64,000 nucleotides of DNA from CAXXOZ01 sp963676435 (GCA_963676435.2 CAXXOZ010000022.1:124001-188000), one strand, 5' to 3'; counted from the first letter of the stretch, positions 1-9,311 are shown. Numbers and translations: made by a program. The notes: generated by a model from the sequence alone, not told the origin.

Positions 1-31
1 ATATAAACTGTCTCCAAAAGATTCAAAGAAA

Positions 32-1156
32 TCAGACACTTTTTAAACCGGTATAATTTTTCAAACTTTCTTTGTATTGAAAGTATTTAAATTTTGAATT
101 TTTTTCACTAGCAATCAAAGTATATTTTTTAATAACTTCATCCTGCCTTTTATCTAGAGCATATCTAAACATTTTTTCCTGCTCTTTTAATAATATTTCT
201 TCTATTGGTTTATTTGTTAATATTTCATTAAATAAAATTTCTCTAAAAACTTCTATATTATATGGATCTAAAGACATTTTAATTCTTCCTAATTCGTCAA
301 TATTTGAAGGAATAAGCATCCATAATCTCATCCACTCGTCATTGTTTATAGTATCAAAATCATAACCAAATTTTGATTTCATTAAATCATATGCTTTAAT
401 TATATTTTCTCTTATAGCAATCATTTTTATCAGTCCATCTCTTGCTGCTTTTCCGTCTTTTCCCCATGTTCTAAATTCCATTTTTGCTGTGTTATATCCT
501 ATTAAAAGTTCTGATAAGGCAGCTACAATAAATATTTTAAAGTTTTCTTTTTCTATAAAGATATTTTTCTCCTTATCAAAAATATCTATTGCATATGTCA
601 CTTCTTCATCAGAGTCAGCTTTTTGCCAAATCTTTAACTGCCCTTCAATTGGCTTTAAAATATTCTTTGATAGAGGATCCATTGCATTATAAATAGTTTC
701 ATAAATATCTATCATATCTTCAGAAACAATTTTCCATAATAATCTTTCTTCTTCCAAAATAATTTGAGCTTCCAACATATCATTTGTTCTGTTTGATACA
801 TCAAACAGGTTTTCATATGCTTTTTCAGCTTTTTGCCTATATCCAGCTTTTTTAACTTCTTCAAATGATGTTCTATATTGTTCTAAGTACTCTTTGACTT
901 CTGGTTTTTTGTTTGTTGTTTTTGGTGATTCCTTTGGGGGACTGGCAACCTTTGATATTAAGTCAGAATATTCACTTTGAAATTCGCTGCTCATAAAATC
1001 CATAGAAAACTTCATTGGATCATCATATTTTTCGCCAAAATTAATTAGTCTATTCTTAAAGTCATTAACCGTAGCTAGTAATTCATCATCAGCAATGCTA
1101 TATGAACTAAAAACCTGCAAATATCCATCAATTGTTGTTTTAACTATATCATTCAC
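32..1156 (-). CDS. hypothetical helical protein, second gene of a coupled pair
   Basis: I do not recognise this 374-residue protein. It looks soluble and almost wholly helical, with no signal peptide or membrane segment. A Pro/Ser/Lys-rich linker near residues 72-88 separates a short N-terminal piece from a long body rich in Glu, Lys and Ile. The start is GTG; it shares one base with the TAG stop of the upstream gene (TAGTG) and has GGAGG seven bases upstream, so translation is probably coupled. A role with that neighbour is inferred from this arrangement only. The gene ends 31 bases from the window edge, so further operon members may lie outside. Confidence 0.8.
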   Translation of the reverse strand: MNDIVKTTIDGYLQVFSSYSIADDELLATVNDFKNRLINFGEKYDDPMKFSMDFMSSEFQSEYSDLISKVASPPKESPKTTNKKPEVKEYLEQYRTSFEEVKKAGYRQKAEKAYENLFDVSNRTNDMLEAQIILEEERLLWKIVSEDMIDIYETIYNAMDPLSKNILKPIEGQLKIWQKADSDEEVTYAIDIFDKEKNIFIEKENFKIFIVAALSELLIGYNTAKMEFRTWGKDGKAARDGLIKMIAIRENIIKAYDLMKSKFGYDFDTINNDEWMRLWMLIPSNIDELGRIKMSLDPYNIEVFREILFNEILTNKPIEEILLKEQEKMFRYALDKRQDEVIKKYTLIASEKNSKFKYFQYKESLKNYTGLKSV

Positions 1157-1947
1157 TACATGTCCTCCCTTTCTTCATTTATAAACTCGTATTTGCCGTT
1201 TTCATCTTCTGGTGAAACAACTAAAAATGATGCTCTATATGTATTTTTCAATTCCGACAAACCAATTTCTTTCATAAATGTTTCTTTATCCTTTAGAGAT
1301 TCCCAAGCTTTTTCAAACTTATTATTCACTACACTATTAAAATCACTGTTATCAAATTTTGTATTTATTAACACTTCAACATCTTTTACATATTCATTGT
1401 ATTCAGAATCTTTTAAGTCTATACATTTTCTAAACTCATCAATTTGAGTTAATTCCTTAAAGCTAACTTCCATATTTTCAAGTTCTATACATAGTTCTTT
1501 TATTTTTTCTAAATTCTTTTCTTCTGGGTGAGAGCCTTTATATAAAATATATGAGTAAAATATATCCATAAAAATTCTTATTTTTTTTGAATGTTTATTA
1601 AAAAATAATAGTACTTTATTTTCATATCCTGTTTCAAAAGCTTTTTTATAATCGTTTTCAACTTCTTTATATCTTTGAGAATAAATATCTTCAAGTTCTT
1701 TATAATCGTTTTCTTTTGCAGCTTTTAGAGAAGCATTTAATTTGTCTAATACTAATGCTTTTGCAACTTCTTCATAAATCGTTGGATCATCTTTAAATAT
1801 TTTCATTATTTCTTCTTCTGTTTTGCAATTAGAAATAATATTAATTATGTTTGTATAAGCCTTTTCCTGATTTTCAGAATATCCATTTTTACTGCATCTT
1901 TCTTTCATTAATTCATACATATATATAGTTCTTTTTATTTTATCCAT
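1156..1947 (-). CDS. hypothetical helical protein, first gene of a coupled pair
   Basis: Unrecognised 263-residue protein, charged and predicted helical, with no export signal. The middle third (about residues 60-130) has long Glu/Lys/Tyr stretches suited to helical bundles. The ATG is preceded by AAGGGAT. It overlaps the next gene by one base, so the two probably act together. It is separated from the rubredoxin-like gene upstream by a strong hairpin and therefore likely forms its own transcription unit. No function is proposed; a structure-based search would be the informative test. Confidence 0.8.
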   Translation of the reverse strand: MDKIKRTIYMYELMKERCSKNGYSENQEKAYTNIINIISNCKTEEEIMKIFKDDPTIYEEVAKALVLDKLNASLKAAKENDYKELEDIYSQRYKEVENDYKKAFETGYENKVLLFFNKHSKKIRIFMDIFYSYILYKGSHPEEKNLEKIKELCIELENMEVSFKELTQIDEFRKCIDLKDSEYNEYVKDVEVLINTKFDNSDFNSVVNNKFEKAWESLKDKETFMKEIGLSELKNTYRASFLVVSPEDENGKYEFINEEREDM

Positions 1948-1970
1948 TTTTTTATCCCTTCATATATGTA

Positions 1971-2009
1971 AAAGACGCAATATTTCAGTAATTGAAATAT
2001 TGCGTCTTT
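1971..2009 (-). terminator. hairpin terminator after the rubredoxin-flavin reductase gene
   Basis: A perfect 17-bp stem (1971-1987 with 1993-2009) with a five-base loop, followed on the minus strand by TTTTACAT. It begins right at the stop of the upstream minus-strand gene. The T run is short, so it is a moderate terminator by rule. Confidence 0.75.
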
Positions 2010-2612
2010 TTAGACTATTTTTTCAAAATATGATGCATCATGTTTGCATATTGGGCATATAAAATCAGCTGGTAAAGGTTCGCCTTCGTATACATAACCG
2101 CATACTTTACAAACATACCCTTTTGATTTTTGAGCCTGTGGTTTTGGCTTAATGTTTTTCTGATAGTATGTATATGTAACCGAATCTACATCTGATAATA
2201 CTTTTCCATCAACTACGTCAGCCAAAAATAGTAAATGGGTCCCCAAATCTGTTATTGTATGAACTTTTGCTGAAATAAAAGCACTGGTATTTTTTGGCAA
2301 ATAAGCAATACCATTTTCTGATCTTTCGAATTCAATACCTTCAAATTTATCATGGAGTTTACCACTTCTGAAACCAAAATTCTTAAACACATCAAATGAA
2401 ACTGTTTCATCAAGCATAGATACATTAAATTCTCCTGTTGAAGATATCATTCCTGTTGTATAGTTATTCTTATTTAATGCAACAGTAATTCTATTTGGAT
2501 CAGATGTAACCTGAACTACAGTATTACTTATACAACCGTTATCCTTTTGCCCTTCTTTAGCAGAAAGAACGTATAAACCATAGCTAATTTTAAACATAGC
2601 ACTATTATCCAT
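2010..2612 (-). CDS. hrb: high-molecular-weight rubredoxin (flavin reductase-rubredoxin fusion)
   Basis: A two-domain redox carrier of 200 residues. Residues about 1-150 are a flavin-reductase-like FMN-binding barrel. The last 35 residues are a rubredoxin with two CxxCG/CxxC knuckles (CKVCG and CPICK) that bind one iron. This arrangement matches the Hrb proteins of acetogens and clostridia, where they pass electrons from NAD(P)H oxidoreductases to flavodiiron proteins or other reductases in oxidative or nitrosative stress defence. That role is family knowledge and is not shown here. The gene lies 87 bases beyond the hydrolase-butyrate kinase-flavoprotein operon and ends in a strong hairpin. 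A separate small rubredoxin lies 11 kb away. Confidence 0.9.
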   Translation of the reverse strand: MDNSAMFKISYGLYVLSAKEGQKDNGCISNTVVQVTSDPNRITVALNKNNYTTGMISSTGEFNVSMLDETVSFDVFKNFGFRSGKLHDKFEGIEFERSENGIAYLPKNTSAFISAKVHTITDLGTHLLFLADVVDGKVLSDVDSVTYTYYQKNIKPKPQAQKSKGYVCKVCGYVYEGEPLPADFICPICKHDASYFEKIV

Positions 2613-2699
2613 AAATTACCTCCATAAATATAATAATATGTTTATTATAGCATTGTTTATACGTTCTAACAATTCATATACTAATTATTTAATTATTAT

Positions 2700-3632
2700 C
2701 TATTCAGGTTTTGTTCCTGAAATAAAATCTTTGTATTTAGCAACACGAGCTTTATACTCTTCTGATTTTTTAGTATCCATAAGTTTGCCTTCGTTTGTTC
2801 TAATATCGTCAGCATGTATGAATTTTCCTGATAGAGTATCATGAGCATGATGAAGTTGTTCATCTGGAAAATCAAATACAGGTTTTCCATTTACTATTTT
2901 GATTTCTCCAACCATACCACAGAGATTACATATAGCTTTTGTTGCATCATCATTTAAATGGAAGTTTCTATTATGGCAGTGTGTACAGATACCTGGATCA
3001 CTCTTGTATTCTGCTTTTTCAAAGTCTTTAGCTGCTTCAACAATATTTTTTCCTACCTGATGAGCAATTGCAACTTTTTCATCTTCCATAATAATACCTT
3101 TTGACCATGAGAATACTTCGTTGTTGATAACTTTCCACATTGGTGTTAAGGCTTGCATTCCTGCGTCCTGCTGAACATTTGTAGCCCAATCAGAACCACC
3201 GATGCCCATGTAAGATATAACTTTATCTTTTAATATTCTTGGGTCAATTTCTTTTCCACCCATTTCAGCTGAGATTTTTACTGCAATAGTGTTGTTTCCT
3301 CTATCCATTCTTGGTCCGAAACGGTCAGTAATTGTTCTAAAAATCCCTGGTGCGCCTTTTTCAAATATCGGCATAGCAACAACGATTCCATCTGCATCAA
3401 GCATCTTGTCAAGTAACCAGTCAAAATCATCTTTTAATGCACAAAAGTTACCTTTACCTGTAAATAATCCTTTAACACATGCTATACAACCTGTACAATG
3501 TTTGATATCTAGATCGAATACATTAATAAATTCAATTTCTGCACCCATTTCTTTTGCTCCCATAAGAGCTTCTTTACACATAGCATCATTGTTACCGTTT
3601 TTTGTACCCGCTGATATACCTAAAATCTTCAT
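2700..3632 (-). CDS. NADPH-dependent FMN reductase-like flavoprotein with C-terminal zinc ribbon
   Basis: 310 residues. The N-terminal half has the flavodoxin-like fold of the FMN reductase/iron-sulfur flavoprotein family: MKILGISAG phosphate-binding start, then a CxxCxxC run (CTGCIAC, about residues 47-53) and a MPIFEKG-type segment. Residues about 215-240 carry two CxxC pairs (CTHC and CNLC) separated by about 20 residues, a likely zinc ribbon or Fe site, which is unusual for the family. It starts 15 bases after butyrate kinase and closes the cocE-buk operon. It probably reduces a substrate or intermediate of that pathway; the substrate cannot be read from sequence. Start chosen at ATG with AGGAGG upstream. 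Confidence 0.8.
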   Translation of the reverse strand: MKILGISAGTKNGNNDAMCKEALMGAKEMGAEIEFINVFDLDIKHCTGCIACVKGLFTGKGNFCALKDDFDWLLDKMLDADGIVVAMPIFEKGAPGIFRTITDRFGPRMDRGNNTIAVKISAEMGGKEIDPRILKDKVISYMGIGGSDWATNVQQDAGMQALTPMWKVINNEVFSWSKGIIMEDEKVAIAHQVGKNIVEAAKDFEKAEYKSDPGICTHCHNRNFHLNDDATKAICNLCGMVGEIKIVNGKPVFDFPDEQLHHAHDTLSGKFIHADDIRTNEGKLMDTKKSEEYKARVAKYKDFISGTKPE

Positions 3633-3647
3633 AAAATACCTCCTAAA

Positions 3648-4760
3648 TTATTTAACGAAATCAAATCCATTCCATACAGGTTCTCCTGTATATACTTTTG
3701 TTTCTTCTTCATTGTTAAAAACTCGCATAACCCCAGAAGCTAATGCTTCCATTTCAAAATCCCCACCATAAATTTTGATAGGTGCAATCCAACTACAGTT
3801 TTCCTGTATTTGATTTGTAAAGTAAACATCATTACTTACACCGCCAGTAAGAATGATACCATCTACTTCACCTTTTAATACAACTGAATATGAACCAATA
3901 AATTTTGAAAGTTGATATGCCATAGCATTATAAATAAGTCTTGCGTATTCATCACCTTCAATAATTCTTTTTCCTATTTCAAGTGTTGAATCAGTTCCAA
4001 GGTGTCCTAAAAGACCTCCTGTTTTACTGATTTTTGCAATCATTTCTTTTTCGTTGAATTCTCCACTAAAACACATTTTTATAATTGGCACTGCTGGTAC
4101 AGAACCAGAACGGTTAGGAGCCATTGGTCCATCACCATTAAGAACATCATTTCCGTCAACCATTTGTCCTTTTTTATGTGCTGTTACAGATAATCCTCCA
4201 CCTACATGACAAACCACAAAATTACAATCTTCATATTTTTTACCAAGCTCTTTTGCAAATCTCATTGCAACTTCTTTTTGATTTAAAACATGTACTCTAC
4301 TTTCACGATATAAGCCTTTTATCCCTGTAACTCTGGCAAGATCTTGAAATTCATCAACATCTGGAGGGTTAACTAGGTAAGCTGGCGCTCCATATTCTTC
4401 TGAAAAAGCATTAATAAGCTGTGATCCCAAAATAGCAGGGTGTTTAACTGTTCTTCCTTCTCTTGAATGTTCAAGGATTTTTTCATTTACAGGATAAATT
4501 CCTCCTGAAAGAGTTTCTAATCCTCCACTATATGCTGAAAAAGCATCCATTTCAGAAAGAGAAATTCCTTCTTTTTCCAGTTCACTTAATATTGTCTCTT
4601 TACGATATTCTAGCTGATTGCTTATTTCTCCAAAGCTTGCAAGCTTTTCAGGATCGTGAGCAACATTAGCTTTAAAAACTCTATTTTCATTTTCAAATAC
4701 AGCAAGCTTTGTAGAAGTTGATCCTGGGCTTAGAGTAAATATTTTATATACTTTAGACAT
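3648..4760 (-). CDS. buk: butyrate kinase
   Basis: A 370-residue acetokinase-superfamily kinase. Seen are the N-terminal phosphate-binding SPGSTSTK motif, the CHVGGGLS adenosine-site motif in the middle, and ILTGGVSND near the C-terminus, all diagnostic of butyrate kinase rather than acetate kinase. It interconverts butyryl phosphate plus ADP and butyrate plus ATP in the cytosol. Unusually, no phosphotransbutyrylase gene adjoins it; instead it sits between a CocE-type hydrolase (25 bases upstream) and a flavoprotein (15 bases downstream). This suggests it harvests ATP from an acyl phosphate made in that catabolic unit, and a branched or other short-chain acyl substrate is possible. Confidence 0.9.
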   Translation of the reverse strand: MSKVYKIFTLSPGSTSTKLAVFENENRVFKANVAHDPEKLASFGEISNQLEYRKETILSELEKEGISLSEMDAFSAYSGGLETLSGGIYPVNEKILEHSREGRTVKHPAILGSQLINAFSEEYGAPAYLVNPPDVDEFQDLARVTGIKGLYRESRVHVLNQKEVAMRFAKELGKKYEDCNFVVCHVGGGLSVTAHKKGQMVDGNDVLNGDGPMAPNRSGSVPAVPIIKMCFSGEFNEKEMIAKISKTGGLLGHLGTDSTLEIGKRIIEGDEYARLIYNAMAYQLSKFIGSYSVVLKGEVDGIILTGGVSNDVYFTNQIQENCSWIAPIKIYGGDFEMEALASGVMRVFNNEEETKVYTGEPVWNGFDFVK

Positions 4761-4785
4761 TTACGCCTCCTTTTATTGCCTTTTT

Positions 4786-6549
4786 CTATCTGTGTGTATA
4801 ACCACTTTTTGTCTGATATTTAGCTGGAATCACTGGTACCTGAATGTATGACTCATATTGTCCACCTGTGTGAATAATATGGTTTCCTACATTTTCTGTA
4901 TCCCATGATAATGGTTCAAACCATCCTTCTCTAATATATCTTCCTGCAACTTGAATTCTTAATTTCTGTCCTTTATGCCATATACGAGCTGAAGGTACAA
5001 TTGCTATTTCAACTTTTGCAACTTCTCCTTTAGCTAATTTTTGTACATTTTTACATTTTAATACTGGGTTGAATTTTGTAGATAATTTTTCATCAAGCTC
5101 ACGCATAGAAACTCTACATTTACCCCAAGCACCTGGATGTGGCTCGTCTAATGTATGCCATGGTAACCAATTTCCATCTTCATCTGCTTTCTGGATGTTT
5201 ACAAACATATCCATGTCATCATGTCCATCAGCTTCAACATACATAACAAGTTTCATATATCCTGTTAATTCTGTATCTTCATTAAATGCCATATCAAACT
5301 CTGCCTGACCTGTTTCTGAATCATAAGAAACTTTTGATTCAACTGCTACTGGTTCATCTTGCATTGTCATATTTGCAGCATCTAAATAATATTTTTTATA
5401 TTCTGTTCTAGGAATTGGGAATGCTTTCTCAGCTCTTCTTACCTGGTAATCACAGTCATATGCATCCATAATGTCTACTCTTACTTTTGGTGTCATTTCC
5501 CAACCGTTATGAATGTCTTTTAAGTAACGGTCATAGAACATTTTAAGGTCTTCAAGATTTTGTGGTTCGTATGTATCTGGCCATTCAAAGTCACGGTGCA
5601 TACGCATCCATTTTCTTGTTGATTTACATTTTCTGAAAGCTTTTACAGATCCATTTAAGTGGAAATGTGAAAATCCTGCTGTTTGATATACAGGAATTTT
5701 AACTTTTTTGAAATCAGGAATTTTATCTTCCCAGTATCCGTTCATTAATGGATATTTTCTTGCCATAGCTACCTGATCATCTACTCCACCTTCACCTGTA
5801 ACCTGTGCAGCGATAAATTCATTAAAGCTTAATGCTGGAATTCCACCTTCAAATAATGATTCTCTATAAAGGTCAGTTGTGCTTTCCCATGGTGCGATAC
5901 ATGCAAGTGATGGTGGCTGTTGAGCAGCTATTCCCCACTGATGCATAGCAACACCTGAGTTACCTGACATACCAATTTTTCCATTACACCACTCCTGTGT
6001 TGCTAACCATTCAACGAAGTCATATCCATCTTCACCATCTTGGTGAGTAAACATATGAACATCACCTTCTGAATGTCCTGCACCACGAACGTCAACGTTT
6101 GCTACTGCGTATCCCTGATAACACCAGTACATTGGGTCTGGTGATTCAAATTTTGCAAGTTTTGAAACAGTATTTGGTGGTACACCCATAATCTGCCATT
6201 CGCTCATTCCATCTCCTGGACGCTTTCCAAACCAGCTCCATGATACAATAGCTGGTATCTTTTCTGTGGAGTTTGCTGGGCGGAAGATATCTGTATAGAT
6301 AGTAACACCATCTCTCATTTTAACTGCAACATCCTGCTCACAAATAATGCCTGGCGCTGCTTCATAAGTTCTCTGATTGAAATCTGGGCAGAATCCCTGT
6401 CCCATTCTAGCCATCGGATCATCGCTTTCTGCTAAGTCAACTGGCTCTTGATTTGAAACCGGTTTTCTAGCTCTACGGTAAATAGCTTCGATTTCTTCAC
6501 CTTTAAAGACTTCTTTTTTAGTAAAATATAAATCCTTATCTAATTCCAT
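4786..6549 (-). CDS. CocE/NonD-family hydrolase (peptidase S15-like)
   Basis: A 587-residue alpha/beta hydrolase of the CocE/X-Pro dipeptidyl peptidase family. The nucleophile serine is in the GMSGNSG segment (about residue 200), preceded by the family's VRGAGHSEG oxyanion region. The C-terminal 200 residues form the jelly-roll domain. It has no signal peptide and no lipobox, so it should act in the cytosol on an ester or amide bond. I set the start at the ATG at 6549, which has AGGAGG seven bases upstream; an in-frame extension to 6597 lacks a site. It is the first gene of an operon with buk and a flavoprotein, and is divergent from a PucR regulator across an inverted-repeat region. Confidence 0.85.
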   Translation of the reverse strand: MELDKDLYFTKKEVFKGEEIEAIYRRARKPVSNQEPVDLAESDDPMARMGQGFCPDFNQRTYEAAPGIICEQDVAVKMRDGVTIYTDIFRPANSTEKIPAIVSWSWFGKRPGDGMSEWQIMGVPPNTVSKLAKFESPDPMYWCYQGYAVANVDVRGAGHSEGDVHMFTHQDGEDGYDFVEWLATQEWCNGKIGMSGNSGVAMHQWGIAAQQPPSLACIAPWESTTDLYRESLFEGGIPALSFNEFIAAQVTGEGGVDDQVAMARKYPLMNGYWEDKIPDFKKVKIPVYQTAGFSHFHLNGSVKAFRKCKSTRKWMRMHRDFEWPDTYEPQNLEDLKMFYDRYLKDIHNGWEMTPKVRVDIMDAYDCDYQVRRAEKAFPIPRTEYKKYYLDAANMTMQDEPVAVESKVSYDSETGQAEFDMAFNEDTELTGYMKLVMYVEADGHDDMDMFVNIQKADEDGNWLPWHTLDEPHPGAWGKCRVSMRELDEKLSTKFNPVLKCKNVQKLAKGEVAKVEIAIVPSARIWHKGQKLRIQVAGRYIREGWFEPLSWDTENVGNHIIHTGGQYESYIQVPVIPAKYQTKSGYTHR

Positions 6550-6575
6550 ATATTTCCTCCTGTATGGTTGTTGAT

Positions 6576-6709
6576 TTGCAACACAATGGTTTGACAAATA
6601 AACACACTTATAGTATTTTATACATAAATAATATATAAAAAAACTTGTTAAAACAATGTATTTCTAACAAAATCCATAATGTTTTTATTTGACTAATTTG
6701 TGTTGCAAC
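6576..6709. promoter_or_regulatory. divergent promoter region with an exact 11-bp inverted repeat
   Basis: TTGCAACACAA at 6576-6586 recurs exactly as its reverse complement at 6698-6709, just inside each of the two divergent genes. Similarity continues inward (a gacaaataaa-like tract beside the left copy, gtcaaataaa-like beside the right when inverted). On the plus strand TTGACA (6591-6596), a 17-base spacer and TATTTT (6614-6619) form a promoter for the PucR gene directly beside the left repeat. Likely binding sites of the adjacent PucR regulator; that is inference. Confidence 0.6.
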
Positions 6710-6723
6710 TCAAAGGAGAAAAT

Positions 6724-8253
6724 ATGAAAATTGATAAACTTATTGCTAGAATCCAACTCCTGCCTATAGAATGGGTTAATTCATCAAATTCCGATGAAGA
6801 AATCTATAATTTATTCATTTCTAAAAAGGATCAGTCTTATGACAGTAACTGTCTATATATCTGCACAAATTCCACACTTCCAAAAACATTTTTAAAAGAA
6901 AACCTTAATTTTATTTATGTTTCTGACAGTTCTGTTTTACCTGACTTTAGCCATTTACCAAATTCAAATATCATTCATATAAAAACTAAACTTTCTACTG
7001 AAAAAATCAGGTTAACAATTTCTGATATACTTGCAAAAGATAATATAATGACAAGTCATATGTATAGACTTATACAAGTTTTACATTCCAATAAAGGAAT
7101 CCATGCTTTAATCGACGAAGCTTATTCTGTTTTACAAAACCCAATTCTATTAGTAGATGCTGGTTATAAAATTTTAGCATCCCGCCAGGCAAATGTGGAA
7201 AAAAGGCCAGACTTAGAAGAACAAACTAATCAGGGATATATGAACGAACAAAATATCATAGCCATGAAAAAAGCCAGACTATATGAAAAAGCCAGGGAAA
7301 GCAAATACCCATATTATAGCAAACAATCTTCTGAACATGATGCTTGGATAACTGCTCTAGTGTTTGTTCACGGCATCGAGTCTGCCCATATTGCTGTAAT
7401 GGAAACAAATCGTAAATTCACAGAAGAAGATTTTGAATTAATTGACTTTCTATGCCGTCTAGTTTCTTTAGAATTACAAAAAACTGACTTTTACAAAACA
7501 AATGCCTCTCTTAAACACAGCTTCTTTTTATCAGAACTACTCGATAATCATATGAGAGATATAAATACTATAAATCAAAGAATCAAAAGTCTAAACTGGA
7601 AAGTCACTGATTTCATGTATATAATGACAATCACTGAACAGCAGGCAGATTTTTTTGATAGAAAAGCTCAACTAATTTCAAAACAACTTAACCAGTTGCT
7701 TCCACATAGTCGCTGGGTTATTTATGAGGGTAAAATAGTTTTTCTCCTGTGCTTATCTGATCAGTCAAAGACACTCTTTGAAGAAAATAGTTCATTACAA
7801 GAGTTCTTAAAAATTAATGATTTAAACGCATCAATAAGTAGGTGTTTTAGCAGTTTTCTAGATATAAGAAAGTATTATGAAGAGTCCCTTACTGCATATG
7901 ATTTTGGTTTAAAACTATCACCAAATAATCAGATCTTTATGTATGAAGATTTTATATGCCAGCATATAGGGAAAATACTTTCAAAAACATACGATTTAGA
8001 AGACTTTTATCATTCTGGAATCATGCAAATAAAAAAATACGACAAAGAACATAAAACCAACTTACTAGAAACATTAAAAGAATACTTAAAATATCCAGAC
8101 AACCCATCTGCGGCATCAAAAAATCTGTTTATACATAAAAATACTTTATTTTATAGAATGAGTAAAATAAAAGAGCTGTTTCCAATAGATTTAAGCGATG
8201 GAGAAGATAGACTTAAGATGCATTTAACTTTGAAATTTATGGAATTGGAATAG
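6724..8253 (+). CDS. PucR-family transcriptional regulator (1)
   Basis: A 509-residue regulator. The C-terminal about 60 residues match the PucR-type helix-turn-helix (NLFIHKNTLFYRMSKIKEL), preceded by a GGDEF-like central region, and the N-terminal part carries a GAF-like sensory segment (about residues 120-250). Such proteins usually activate neighbouring catabolic operons when they bind the substrate. It is divergent from the cocE-buk-flavoprotein operon, which is its probable target. The start is at 6724 behind AAAGGAG; an upstream in-frame GTG at 6700 falls in the operator-like repeat. It ends at a bidirectional terminator. Confidence 0.85.
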   Translation: MKIDKLIARIQLLPIEWVNSSNSDEEIYNLFISKKDQSYDSNCLYICTNSTLPKTFLKENLNFIYVSDSSVLPDFSHLPNSNIIHIKTKLSTEKIRLTISDILAKDNIMTSHMYRLIQVLHSNKGIHALIDEAYSVLQNPILLVDAGYKILASRQANVEKRPDLEEQTNQGYMNEQNIIAMKKARLYEKARESKYPYYSKQSSEHDAWITALVFVHGIESAHIAVMETNRKFTEEDFELIDFLCRLVSLELQKTDFYKTNASLKHSFFLSELLDNHMRDINTINQRIKSLNWKVTDFMYIMTITEQQADFFDRKAQLISKQLNQLLPHSRWVIYEGKIVFLLCLSDQSKTLFEENSSLQEFLKINDLNASISRCFSSFLDIRKYYEESLTAYDFGLKLSPNNQIFMYEDFICQHIGKILSKTYDLEDFYHSGIMQIKKYDKEHKTNLLETLKEYLKYPDNPSAASKNLFIHKNTLFYRMSKIKELFPIDLSDGEDRLKMHLTLKFMELE

Positions 8254-8268
8254 AAATAGTAATAAAAT

Positions 8269-8290
8269 GTCCGGCTAAAACTAGCCGGAC
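8269..8290. terminator. bidirectional terminator between convergent genes
   Basis: A perfect 9-bp GC-rich stem (8269-8277 with 8282-8290) with an AAAC loop, followed by TTGATTTTTA on the plus strand and by ATTTTATTAC on the minus strand. It lies in the 44-base gap between the PucR gene and the minus-strand URO-D-like gene. Confidence 0.85.
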
Positions 8291-8297
8291 TTGATTT

Positions 8298-9311
8298 TTA
8301 TTTAAAATGTTTTTCTGCAAACGCTGCTCCATATGTCCTTAATTCATCATTGATGATTTCTTCAACATTTTTATGAATTGGGAATACATTTGCTACACAA
8401 GGGATAAAGTTACCTAATGGAACATATTCATCAATAGCTCTTCTAACCTCTGCTCTGATTGCATCTTCATTTGCATCTGGAAGGTCAATTAACTGCATAT
8501 CCATTCCACCCATTGCACAGAGTTTTCCTTTTGTATTTTCAAGCATTTTTTTGATATTATTTTGAGGAATTGCTCCCTGCCACATATCTATTCCGATATC
8601 TACCATATCATTTTCAAGGCCTTCGTTAAAGCAATCTGAGTGATGCTGTATTAAAACACCTTTGCTCTTTATAAAACCATAAAATCTTTCGTAGTGAGGT
8701 TTTATTGATTTTCTCCATACTTCTGGTGAAAGGAATAGTGCATATTTACTGCCCCAGTCATCATGGTGATGAATAATATCTGGTTTAGTATGCTCAATTG
8801 TTGCTCCAACACATTTGATTTTCCAATCAGTATAAGCTGAAAGCATATCAAACATAGCTTCTGGTTCTTCAAGATAATTACATAAAGCTTCGTCAAAAGG
8901 CATAACAAGATGTGAAAATTCAAACATTCCTGAGAAGTTAGCGCTCATAACTAGTTTATTTTCACGGTCTAAATGAGCTGCCTGAGCATCAAAAGGTGCC
9001 CAATTGAAATTATCAATATCTGGAAAATTAAGATATTTGTCCCACTGTGTTATATCTTTTACTACACAGTTTTCATAAGTTACGTGTGGTGTTCCACCTG
9101 GTTGATCTAATGGCCAATCCCATGTAACACCCCATGCATCTTTATGATCTTTTACTCCTGGTGTTGGCGGGTTCCAACATAAATTTCCTCCATCAAAAAG
9201 TGCTGGTCTGAAAAATGGATTTTCATTAAAGCAATCCCATGGATCTCCAACCCATGTAGGGTTATCGTTACGCATAAGTCTTAAAAATTTTTCTTTCATT
9301 GTTGTACTCAT
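8298..9311 (-). CDS. uroporphyrinogen decarboxylase-fold protein, possible corrinoid methyltransferase
   Basis: A 337-residue URO-D superfamily barrel. True HemE N-terminal arginine motifs are not evident. A HHSDC motif near residue 240 resembles the zinc-binding His-x-Cys region of the methylcobamide methyltransferases MtaA/MtbA, which share this fold. These observations favour a methyl-transfer or related role over heme synthesis, and no heme gene is nearby. No corrinoid protein gene is in the window, so the demethylase idea is unproven. It is divergent from a second PucR regulator and convergent with the first. ATG at 9311 follows AAGGAGG. Confidence 0.7.
   Translation of the reverse strand: MSTTMKEKFLRLMRNDNPTWVGDPWDCFNENPFFRPALFDGGNLCWNPPTPGVKDHKDAWGVTWDWPLDQPGGTPHVTYENCVVKDITQWDKYLNFPDIDNFNWAPFDAQAAHLDRENKLVMSANFSGMFEFSHLVMPFDEALCNYLEEPEAMFDMLSAYTDWKIKCVGATIEHTKPDIIHHHDDWGSKYALFLSPEVWRKSIKPHYERFYGFIKSKGVLIQHHSDCFNEGLENDMVDIGIDMWQGAIPQNNIKKMLENTKGKLCAMGGMDMQLIDLPDANEDAIRAEVRRAIDEYVPLGNFIPCVANVFPIHKNVEEIINDELRTYGAAFAEKHFK

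Noticed and set aside
3289..3771. Plus-strand open frame of 160 codons
   Set aside because: It lies opposite the flavoprotein and butyrate kinase genes, both of which have clear motifs.
8298..9311. Heme biosynthesis hemE
   Set aside because: No heme genes adjoin it, and the protein lacks the usual N-terminal HemE arginine motif; it fits the wider URO-D superfamily better.
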